In this document: positions 32,595 through 42,300 of the stretch, one piece after another
How the letters are laid out: each line of letters starts with the position of its first letter
How positions within the stretch are numbered: the stretch's first letter is position 1
Virus record (IMG/VR): IMGVR_UViG_3300021091_003726
Location: 1 to 64,000 of that record
Reading direction: 5' to 3' (one strand)
DNA: 64,000 bases
From: a virus
Position numbers and translations under genes: made by a program
The notes under the pieces: model-generated
Told to the model about the DNA's origin: nothing
Databases searched by the model: none
Seen by the model: the letters and a program-made list of their open reading frames with translations, nothing else

Positions 32595-34733
32595 TTACGC
32601 ATCCCTATGTTTAAATTTAATTCTTATAGATTCAACCATTGGAGACGCTAAGGGATCTTCATACCTATTTAAATCTATTCTATATCTAATTGCATTTACG
32701 GCTAATGGATTATTGGATGTATAAATAAAGTTTGATTTTCCAGTTAATTCTTTTGAAGCTAATATTTCTTTTCTTCCAAAAATTGTATCTATTGTAAAAT
32801 AATAATTATCTTCATTTACTTTATTTTGAAATTCAAATGGGTCTAAATAATTAAAATAATCAACAAAAATTAATCCATATCTAGACAAAGACAGGCTTTC
32901 TATTAAATTAAAAGAAACTTGTCCAGATATTAATTTATCATAAGTTATAACTATTTTATTAATTCCTGATTTAAACTCCCATTCAACGGCCTTACTGCCA
33001 GTTCCCTTTGGAAGATCTGCTATCAAAATACCATTTAAATATATTGCTAAATTAAAATTAGGATTAGATTTTGAAACATTATGTATAAGGCTTATGGGAT
33101 TTTGTCTCAAAATTGATGTTTGTATATACCCAGAACTATAAGAATTTATTCCCGGATTTATAGAACCTATTTGTTCTTTTAATGTATTTGACAAAAGCGA
33201 GGCCGGCTTCTTGTTGAAAACATCCACCCAATATTCAAGATCTTTATATTTTTCATTTGCGGTGGACTCGCCCACATATATTATGTAATTATGTTTTAAA
33301 CAATCTACTCCACCCAACAAAACGGGATTTAAATAATATTCTTCAGAACTAAGTGCAGTAATTCTATACACATTTTTTTCAGAATATATTTTATTATTTG
33401 GGTTTAATTCGTTTGCGTTTACCGCTGAAGAATTAATTGGTATATACTTTAATTCGTCATCTTCTGGCGTATTTGATATGTAAACATTTTTTCTAGTTGA
33501 TCCATCAAGATAAACAACTGGATTATAACCTGAATTTTCCGAGCCTTTCGGAGATACTGGAATCCAATTGTAGTCATTAATTTTTTGTGCGGTTGGATTA
33601 TTTGCAGCTACATAATAGTTTACAGATGTTCCAGGAACAACCTGCTCCTTGACTTCCATAGAAACAGCGTCTATTATTAAATTAGAATTAGTTTTTGTAG
33701 CGATAGATATCGGAGAAGATACCAATATACCTGATTTAGCGTAGTATTTTGATCCAATAATCATTTCTCTTAAACCAAACTTATAAACATACGGACTAGA
33801 ACTATTTTGATCTATATAGTCTGGTTCGTTTTTATATAAAACTATTTCTATTGCCGAATAAGAATCCGCCGGAATAGAAAAAGAAAATGCATCATAATCT
33901 GATCTTGATGTTTTTATTTTTATTTCATTTTGTTTTTCTGGGTCAGAATATATTGCCCTCATCATAACATTTACTGGAGATGAAGTAAAAAGAATTCCAT
34001 CTACTTTTGACAATACCGAAGTTCTATTTACCGGTATACTTATTGTTAGTGATACTGGCTGCGGATTTTGTAAGGACACAGAATGATCCCAGTATGTATC
34101 TGTTAGTCCATCAAATATATTATTAAAATTTGTTTTATCAATAGTTTCACTTAACTGCTGACCGTTTGCTGTTACTGTACAATTGACATTATTTGCATTT
34201 AAATTGTCAACAGTTATAACATTAAACTGTTCAGATTTTAATTTACTAATAGTTACATTCCTAAGTTTTGGATCAAAAAATGCGGAATCTGTTAACGATA
34301 AATCTAATTTATCTGCAGATATAAAGTTTTCTGTAAAAGAATAAAAATATCCATCAGAATTATTATTCATAAATATAAGATCATCTACTTTTGATTCTAA
34401 TTGTAATCTTTTCTTTTTTAAATTTTCTAATTTTTTATTAAGAGATGTAACAATAGAAAATAATTCTTCATTATTGTCTAAAATTGTGTCATACAAAATA
34501 TCAACATTGTAAATTGTATTAGCCATTATCTGGTTTAATAAATCAATATCAGTTTTATTTGATATTCTAAGAAGATCATAATCTACCTTAATCGGATACC
34601 CTGGTTCATTTACGGTGAAATATTCATTAAAAGCTTTTCTAACTTCTTGTTCAGAAGGTTTTTGTCCAGAAGAATATATTAATTTATATATATTATTTAA
34701 AAATCTTCTTTTTTGAGTTGTTGAAATGTTCAT
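32595..34733 (-). CDS. Tail structural protein with discoidin-like domain, 712 aa
   Basis: Helical coiled-coil N-terminal quarter (NEELFSIVTSLNKKLENLKKKRLQLE), then beta-rich domains. NIFDGLTDTYWDH near residue 205 resembles the conserved turn of F5/8-type (discoidin) ligand-binding domains. It ends ...ESIRIKFKHRDA. Start overlaps the next protein's stop by four bases. Probably a baseplate or fibre component that binds a receptor or a neighbouring protein. Confidence 0.5.
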   Translation of the reverse strand: MNISTTQKRRFLNNIYKLIYSSGQKPSEQEVRKAFNEYFTVNEPGYPIKVDYDLLRISNKTDIDLLNQIMANTIYNVDILYDTILDNNEELFSIVTSLNKKLENLKKKRLQLESKVDDLIFMNNNSDGYFYSFTENFISADKLDLSLTDSAFFDPKLRNVTISKLKSEQFNVITVDNLNANNVNCTVTANGQQLSETIDKTNFNNIFDGLTDTYWDHSVSLQNPQPVSLTISIPVNRTSVLSKVDGILFTSSPVNVMMRAIYSDPEKQNEIKIKTSRSDYDAFSFSIPADSYSAIEIVLYKNEPDYIDQNSSSPYVYKFGLREMIIGSKYYAKSGILVSSPISIATKTNSNLIIDAVSMEVKEQVVPGTSVNYYVAANNPTAQKINDYNWIPVSPKGSENSGYNPVVYLDGSTRKNVYISNTPEDDELKYIPINSSAVNANELNPNNKIYSEKNVYRITALSSEEYYLNPVLLGGVDCLKHNYIIYVGESTANEKYKDLEYWVDVFNKKPASLLSNTLKEQIGSINPGINSYSSGYIQTSILRQNPISLIHNVSKSNPNFNLAIYLNGILIADLPKGTGSKAVEWEFKSGINKIVITYDKLISGQVSFNLIESLSLSRYGLIFVDYFNYLDPFEFQNKVNEDNYYFTIDTIFGRKEILASKELTGKSNFIYTSNNPLAVNAIRYRIDLNRYEDPLASPMVESIRIKFKHRDA

Positions 34734-36634
34734 ATTTTTTTAACCTTTGCAGCCAGTGTATAAGAATATACAGTTGGAACAACGTTTGTATTTAAATCTT
34801 TTAGCATTCTTATTTTAACTAGGATGCTCTTAACCTCTTGTGGGATCTTTGGACTGTTATAGTAGCCTATACCTGGAAGCTTATATTCCGATGAAATATT
34901 TTGATTAAATACCAGAACTTCTGGATTTACTGATGAAACAGAAGAGTTAAATCCATACTGTGTAGAACTTATATCAAGCCAATTATTTCCTTCATCAACA
35001 GATATTTGAGATGATATAAGCTGGATATTTGAAGAAACACTCTTTGCATCACTCTCTATACCAAGCATTACTGATTCTACCGGATAATCAAAAACATATG
35101 GTAATGAGATAATTTCGGCCGAGTCTAAATACTCAATATATTCAACTGAAACATCTCTTAGGCCAATTGACATTCTCTTGCATTTAAGTATATCTTTTTG
35201 TAGCTTAAGCGGAACGGTAAACGTTTGAACTGACTCGGATGTATTTGCTTGTGTGAGTCTTTTCTTTACGGATACAACTATTTCTTTGCTAGTAACCTTA
35301 TTCTTTTTAAAAATATTTGGATTACTCAATGGTGGTATTATCGCATCTTTATTATAATTTATTTCTTGATAGATATCTTTGCTTAAAGAATCTGGATTAA
35401 ATCTTACAGAACCAAAAAATGGACTATTATCCGATTTAGATTGAGCATAATCCGTAGCCCAATATGTGTGCATTATTTCTTCTTCGTTAAAATACGGCTG
35501 TTCAAAAACAATTCTAATTTTTAATACTTTTCTATCGGAAAATTTAACAACTGCAGAATCAAAATAATATTTTGAATAAGCTTCTTTTGTTAAACTTTCT
35601 GGAGACAATCCTATATAAAAAGATTCTTTAACAACATCTTCTGTTTCCCCTAGGTCATTGGTAACATAAATGTTGGAAACTTTTACTATTTTTGTATATC
35701 CAAAATATGGAGATATTTTTATTGAATTAGCTATTGATGGAGAATTTGCTTGAATAGTAAAATCTAATTTTAAAGGTTCTTGCAAATTATGATTTGACCA
35801 ATTAACTAAACTGCGCTTTGATGCCGAAGAAAGTTCTTGCAAATCAACTATATAAGAAAACTCATTGTCTGATGGAACAAAATCAAATACATTTTGATAT
35901 TTACTTTTATCAACATTTAAGGCTTCATATTCAAAATATGTTAATGGATTTTTATCTATAATATTTATTGGATTAGATATTGAAGGACTATTTTGAAAAA
36001 CATATTGGTAATTTATTTTATCTAATTCATTTTTATTTTTAATTACAATATGATTGTTTCCCGTAAATCCATTGGAATTATTCAATGTTAGCCTAGATGC
36101 GTTCCAGTTAACAGTTTTTGCTGCTTGAATAGTTGCTGACCCACCATAAATCATTGGGTTTTCATTAACTTTCATTTTAGAAAAATCCATATAATCTTGA
36201 TTGTCAAACGAATCACCAATGTAAACTATGTCTTCTGCCGGACTTGAAGAATACATTTGAAGTATTTTTGTTTTTGAAAATATTCTTTGAGAATATTTTT
36301 TTTCATTTTCTATTTCAGAAGTAAATAAATTAAATATACTTATAATTTTTGCGGTTAAATAATCTAATTGTTTAGCAGATATATTTATATCATTTTTTAA
36401 TGAATTAACAAATTTATTCATTTTTGCTGACGTTGGTGGTTCGCCTTTTGTAAACAAATCTAAGCTTGTATTAAATGAATCTATATTTTTATAAGCTTCA
36501 TTTAGTGCCTGATTAAAATCAGACATTAAATCTCGTTTTGTAATGTATTTGCCATTTTTTAATTTTTCAGCTACAGCAGAAAGCGATGTAGCAACCTGAT
36601 CAAAAATTGATGTTGATGGTGATAATTGTGCCAT
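34730..36634 (-). CDS. Tail structural protein, 634 aa
   Basis: Coiled-coil start (residues 1-110), beta-rich middle with FEQPYFNEEEIMHTYW and a Tyr-rich turn, and an ending ...TVYSYTLAAKVKKI. Similar layout to the neighbours at 32595 and 36637 suggests they are paralogues or fused variants of one baseplate family. No receptor or enzyme motif seen. Confidence 0.45.
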   Translation of the reverse strand: MAQLSPSTSIFDQVATSLSAVAEKLKNGKYITKRDLMSDFNQALNEAYKNIDSFNTSLDLFTKGEPPTSAKMNKFVNSLKNDINISAKQLDYLTAKIISIFNLFTSEIENEKKYSQRIFSKTKILQMYSSSPAEDIVYIGDSFDNQDYMDFSKMKVNENPMIYGGSATIQAAKTVNWNASRLTLNNSNGFTGNNHIVIKNKNELDKINYQYVFQNSPSISNPINIIDKNPLTYFEYEALNVDKSKYQNVFDFVPSDNEFSYIVDLQELSSASKRSLVNWSNHNLQEPLKLDFTIQANSPSIANSIKISPYFGYTKIVKVSNIYVTNDLGETEDVVKESFYIGLSPESLTKEAYSKYYFDSAVVKFSDRKVLKIRIVFEQPYFNEEEIMHTYWATDYAQSKSDNSPFFGSVRFNPDSLSKDIYQEINYNKDAIIPPLSNPNIFKKNKVTSKEIVVSVKKRLTQANTSESVQTFTVPLKLQKDILKCKRMSIGLRDVSVEYIEYLDSAEIISLPYVFDYPVESVMLGIESDAKSVSSNIQLISSQISVDEGNNWLDISSTQYGFNSSVSSVNPEVLVFNQNISSEYKLPGIGYYNSPKIPQEVKSILVKIRMLKDLNTNVVPTVYSYTLAAKVKKI

Positions 36635-36636
36635 GT

Positions 36637-39312
36637 TTAGTCGACCGCCAATGCTTTAGTTAATTTATCATAAAAAGGATCGTAATTTTTTGTTTTTGCT
36701 TTAATTATTACGGCATCGAGCGATGCTTGATAGGAAATGTTTGATGCATTTTTTCTAATTATTGTTCTAAATCTAGTAGAATTAGAAACGTATTCGTAAA
36801 TAACTGAAAACGGGTCAGATAAAACCTGATTAAATACTATCTCTTTGCCATTTTGTATAAAGTAAACTCTTGAGCTGTCCACAAAAGACGGAAGATCTTT
36901 GCTGTTAGTATAATTTGTTAGATTAATTGCGTAAGAACCATCTAATAAAAGTACTTTAATTGGGCTGTAGCCCTGGTAATCTGAAGAAAATATTGTACCG
37001 TAAGCTGGATTATAGCTAGCAGTTTGGACATATGTTGTATTAACGTATGGAAAATTACTCAGCGTTATTCTTCCGGTATAGTCTGTAGTAGAAAATCTTT
37101 GACCCTGACCCTGGTCATCAAAATATGATTTAGTTGATTCTTGAAATAATTTACTTTTAATAAAATCAATATTATCATAATTGAAAAGAGTTAAATCTGT
37201 TTTATAAGCGCAAACATATATAGAATTAATATCTAAAGAATTAATAATTATTGAATTTTCTTTTAAAGAATATTTATTTGGCGAAACAATATAACCATCT
37301 TTATATAAAACAAATGTTTCTTTTTTAAAATAAAATCTAGTATAGGCGGATAGGGATTGTGAATCAAAAAATAAAACTTCTGAATCTACTTTATCTTTTC
37401 CATATTCCAAAATTGGAGTCCAATCATTTTCAGATATAGGTATTTCTGTGTTAGATATAGAAAGTTCATAGGATATAGGTTCTTTTAGGTCAAAATTAAA
37501 TTTATTAAAATCTATTAAATTTTTGCTCCTAACCAATGAGGCTTTCAGTGCTAAAGGATATCCATTAAATGGAATTTTTTTACTAACAAAACATGCTTTG
37601 TTTGAATCTATCTTTTCTACTGATGCAAATTCTATTGATTTAATAGAAAAAGTATATTCATATTGATCTATTTTTTCCAAAATAAATAAATCTTTAAATA
37701 TAGAACGATTTGATCTTGAAATTGTTTCAGCAAATAACTCTCTTGTTTTACCTAATAATATATTATTTGAATCTTTTTGTAAAAGTATCCCGGGTTTTTT
37801 AAAATCATATGTTTCTGAAAATATAGATCCAGATTCAATAAAAGTTGAATTATTAAAAATTTCTCCGCTGTCTTTAATCATATGAACAAAAAAGTTTTGA
37901 AATAGAGTAGACAAAATTGTACTCCATTTTTCATCTATTAAATTAGATTGAATATTTTCTTCTGAAAAATTATCTCTACCAATTTTATTAGTAAAATTTT
38001 TATTAACAGTTGGGTATTTATAAGAATAATAACTATCATTCATATATTTATTTTTAAATAAATCTTTAATAGAATTATTTTTTAAAAATAAATTATATAC
38101 CAAATCTTGTAATCTATCTGTATTAGATCTTCTTATTTCTCTTATTTCTTTTCCAATATTATATACGGCTTTTGCGTTTAATTCACTTGATGAAGTTACG
38201 TTTTCATTCTTAGAGTAAACTGGTTGATTAAATATGAGTATAATTTTACTTACATTTCTTCTTGGAAAAGAAATTTCAGTAATAGAGTCAAGTTGTTTTG
38301 GTTGTGTTAATACAGATATAGTTGTTGTAGAAGATATTGGATCTCCAATATTTTCAAATGCGTAGGATTCAATTGTCTGATTGGAGTTTGTTGCTTCTTC
38401 AAGAATTGTTTCGTAATCTTTATACGCGTAGATTTCGGTTGAATCAGAGGATAAAACTACCTGAAGAAGCTGAAGACCATTTCCGTGACCAGGGGTAATG
38501 TATATTGTGTCTAATTCTTGCGGGAATGCAAATGACATTTCAACAATACTTTGTGCGCCGTTAATGTAAGATGTATCATAAGATATATACTTTTTAATAT
38601 CATCTATTTTTGACGTTAAAATAACTGGAGATTTTATAGTTACATTCCACGAATCTGATCTGCTATCATTCAAAGTTGAATAAAATCCGCTATCACTTGA
38701 TTTGTAATTTTCATAATTATTTTTAATATTTATATTATCAATAAAATTGAGTGCGTTTTTGATTGTAACACCGCTACCAATTTTAAATACACCAGCTTTT
38801 GTATCAACAAAACCATTGCCATTTTCATCAAAATAAGAACCATCTCTATCAATTAAATCAAATAAATAACCATCTGTTCTATAATCATTTAAATAATTAT
38901 CAAATTTTTCTATATAATTTGAATTATACAAATCATCTTTTCCAGCTATAAATTCATAGTTATCAATAAAAACCTGTAATGTATCTAAATCTTTTTCTAC
39001 TTTTTCAATTTCAGAAAAAAATATATCTATCATTGAATTAAGCATTAGACCAACTGTATTGGCCGACGTATAGTAGCTTCTCATTCTTAAATCTGCATCT
39101 CTAAAAATATCAATAAAAAACTCTCTATTCAAAGAACTAAATTGACTAAATATAGATGGAGAATAGCTTGTATTTACTCTTATTTGTGAAAGTTTTGAAA
39201 CCAAACTAGATACATCTGATTTATCAATCTTCATTTGATTTATCAAAGAAGAAACCGTAGCCTGAGAGCTGCTTGAAAAGCTATTAATTACATTTGGAAG
39301 TTGTTTTAACAT
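36637..39312 (-). CDS. Tail structural protein, 891 aa
   Basis: A helical start followed by long beta-rich stretches; IILIFNQPVYSKNEN resembles IRIVFEQPYFNEEEI of the 634-residue neighbour, giving a shared mid-domain. It is followed without gap by the 1,925-residue protein. Probably baseplate wedge or fibre. Function is inferred only from position. Confidence 0.45.
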   Translation of the reverse strand: MLKQLPNVINSFSSSSQATVSSLINQMKIDKSDVSSLVSKLSQIRVNTSYSPSIFSQFSSLNREFFIDIFRDADLRMRSYYTSANTVGLMLNSMIDIFFSEIEKVEKDLDTLQVFIDNYEFIAGKDDLYNSNYIEKFDNYLNDYRTDGYLFDLIDRDGSYFDENGNGFVDTKAGVFKIGSGVTIKNALNFIDNINIKNNYENYKSSDSGFYSTLNDSRSDSWNVTIKSPVILTSKIDDIKKYISYDTSYINGAQSIVEMSFAFPQELDTIYITPGHGNGLQLLQVVLSSDSTEIYAYKDYETILEEATNSNQTIESYAFENIGDPISSTTTISVLTQPKQLDSITEISFPRRNVSKIILIFNQPVYSKNENVTSSSELNAKAVYNIGKEIREIRRSNTDRLQDLVYNLFLKNNSIKDLFKNKYMNDSYYSYKYPTVNKNFTNKIGRDNFSEENIQSNLIDEKWSTILSTLFQNFFVHMIKDSGEIFNNSTFIESGSIFSETYDFKKPGILLQKDSNNILLGKTRELFAETISRSNRSIFKDLFILEKIDQYEYTFSIKSIEFASVEKIDSNKACFVSKKIPFNGYPLALKASLVRSKNLIDFNKFNFDLKEPISYELSISNTEIPISENDWTPILEYGKDKVDSEVLFFDSQSLSAYTRFYFKKETFVLYKDGYIVSPNKYSLKENSIIINSLDINSIYVCAYKTDLTLFNYDNIDFIKSKLFQESTKSYFDDQGQGQRFSTTDYTGRITLSNFPYVNTTYVQTASYNPAYGTIFSSDYQGYSPIKVLLLDGSYAINLTNYTNSKDLPSFVDSSRVYFIQNGKEIVFNQVLSDPFSVIYEYVSNSTRFRTIIRKNASNISYQASLDAVIIKAKTKNYDPFYDKLTKALAVD

Positions 39313-42300
39313 TATATTTCCCAGATCTCTCCATCTAAATTCTGTATTTGAAAAGAAACACCAGCAGTTAGATTCCTACGAATTATATCATATATTTCTT
39401 CTATATTTTCAAAATTATTTTTAACTTCATCTGGTATTCTAAGAACAACAAATCCACCTCTTGGATATGAGCATCCGTGTATTGGATATACATCCCAATT
39501 TGAAAGAAGATTGTCTATCTTTGAGTCTATTTCTACAAACTGGTACTCTGCAGCTACGCCGCCGCCCCTTAACCTTGTATCGTATATTTCTGTTTGCTTT
39601 TTATTAGGGTTATTAGTAAAGTATATAATCCCAATTGGTAACGCAAAAGGGTCATGTTTGGGTGAATATTGATTAAATATTTGAGAATCATAAGTAAAAT
39701 TATATGGATAACTTGGAACATATTCTTGCAGTGGTATATATTCGGCGGTGTTGGATGAATTTGTTGATAGTTTATTAATTTTTGTTGGCAATATATATAT
39801 GTATAGAGGTTTGTTAAATTTAATATTTTTAGAATTTAAAAATGGATTTAAAGGAACTGCTTCTCCATTTGATTGATATATCATTAGATCAAAATTTTTA
39901 ATTACATAATTAACTTTTATTAAATTTTCATCAGAAGGAATTACCCTATTATTAAATTCTATTAAACCAGAATTACAGTTGTAATCTCTAACTTCAGAAA
40001 AAGATAATTTTTCCCATTCTGAAGAAGATGTTTCTTTTATATATATTTCAATTTGTGGTTTAAATAAAGGAGCTACAGAGTTTTTGTAATTAGTTGGTTC
40101 TGGCCAAACAAGCAATGGCGTTTGTCTTAATTTAATTTGTTTATCGGAAACCAATATTGGTTTTTCATTTTTAACATCATAATATCCTCTACCAAAAATA
40201 TTTGACCAGTTGATCCCCTTGGCTAAAGTTGTGTCATAGGTTGCAATAAGATTTTGGTTTGCGTAATCAGATTTCCAATCCTCCCCCACTAAATGAATAG
40301 ATATGCTTGCTATATTAATTGATTTAGTAAAAGATCCTGATGTTATTATCAGCGGCCATGCTTGTTTTTTGTCTACATAAGAATCCATATTACCAATTTT
40401 TATTGCTGTTCCAGAATCATATTTAACGGAGTAAACTGGACATATTTTTTTAATTGGAACATTTGTTGGAATGAAAGTTGTGCTAACTTTTGGTCCAATG
40501 TAATCTATGATGTTTTGAGTATTACCATCTGAATCATATGCAGAGACTGCAAGAAATATATTGTTTATACCCCTAGCAATCATATCTACGTATGATACGG
40601 TGTCTCCTAAAAATTCTTTTTGAGCAAAGTCGTAAAATCCATAAATAAATCCGTCTTGTTCTGAAATTCTATTTTTAACATAGACAAAACCTAGTCTTGC
40701 ATCCTTTTCTTGTTCTGTTGCCGTTGAACCAAAGTAACTTGATATCTCAGAACCAGTTGGAATACCAATTGGTTTTCCAAATTCATTACATAGTAGCAGT
40801 GTTCCATCTAGAGTTGTTATTGATTCTTTTTTAGGCACTATTACATTGTTTAAATTTTTCATTAAATACTGATTGACATACGTAAGCGGTGTGCTAATTA
40901 CATTTGATCCCGAATAATACGTGGCTGAAGTTTCTATCGTTAATCTTGTTGCATTTCCGGAAGATGGATTTGTTTCTAAATAATTTATGCTTAGGACAGA
41001 AGATGGTGAAGACACATCGGATCCAGTTTCCGAAACTAAAGAAGTTATAGATGCGGAATTTGATCCATTTAAATCAACATAAAGTGGTTTAGTAAAATCA
41101 AATACAACACCAGAACTAGCAGTAAAATTATTTGTAGAAAGTTTAATAGAACTTGATAACGATTCTGTATATGATTTATTCAAATAATTATATACTAATG
41201 AATTAAATGTTAATGTAGTTGTTTTAATTGTATTAGTATCATACTTAATTGTATGATTTTTTAAAGCTGAAAGAGCGGAAAACTTTTCAGCTGTTGTTGC
41301 CTGTATATGTGCGTCTACTATTTTTGTAATAACCTTTGTGTCAACTCTAATATTTTTTTCTGTGTTTTCAGAAAAACTAACTTCAGACCAAGAAGATCCA
41401 TTCCATGAATAATATTTTTCTGTGTCTACAGTATATATTAAGTATCCAGATTGATTTGACTTAAGGCTTGTTCCATCATAATAAACATTTGAATTATTCT
41501 CAATCCAATAATTTGCTATATCTTCTATTTCTGGTTTGTTTAAGCTGGGAAATGCATTGTATGTTTCTGAAACTGGAACCTCTGTTTCTTCTGGATCACC
41601 ATATACTGGAGCTGTTGTAGTTGCACTCCCAACTATGTCGCATCTGATGCTTTTAATTTGGTATCCTTCAGCGTTTCCATACTTACTTTGATTTATTACC
41701 GTATCGTTAGTTCTAAAATAAATATAACCATATTTGCAATTTCCTATTGGTTGATTATGCATTGACAAAACAACATTCCCAGAACTATCTGGTTTTTTAT
41801 TAACAGTATAACCAGTATATAAGCTATTGTTTGTAGTGTTAGTAAAAGAAACATTATTTGCCGCATGGTTGACAGGAGCAAACCCGTAAGATACTACTGT
41901 TACATTGCGCCAATTTTCAAGAGTTCCAAAATTAATTTTAACATTTTTTACTGTTTCTGCGCCGTCGGGTATGGTAAAAAATATTACATCTTGGATTCTT
42001 GTTACTTGAGTCCCAAGTCCTCCACCAGAATAACTTATTCTTCTATATTTTCCTCCAGAATTTATCTTATTTATATTGCTTTGCGATAACGCAGCTTCGT
42101 AATATTTTAAAACTCCATTAGAGTTACATAAATTTTTTGCCGTTGCTAAATTTATAATACCAAGTGACATTGCACTTACGAATAAAGATTTTGTTTGGCT
42201 ATCTACTTTTCCATCTACAATACCGTCAAATCTTACGTTGGTTGTTTTCATTTTATTTTGGAATGCAGTAACTGCGGATGACGCGGCGGAGTCATATGAG

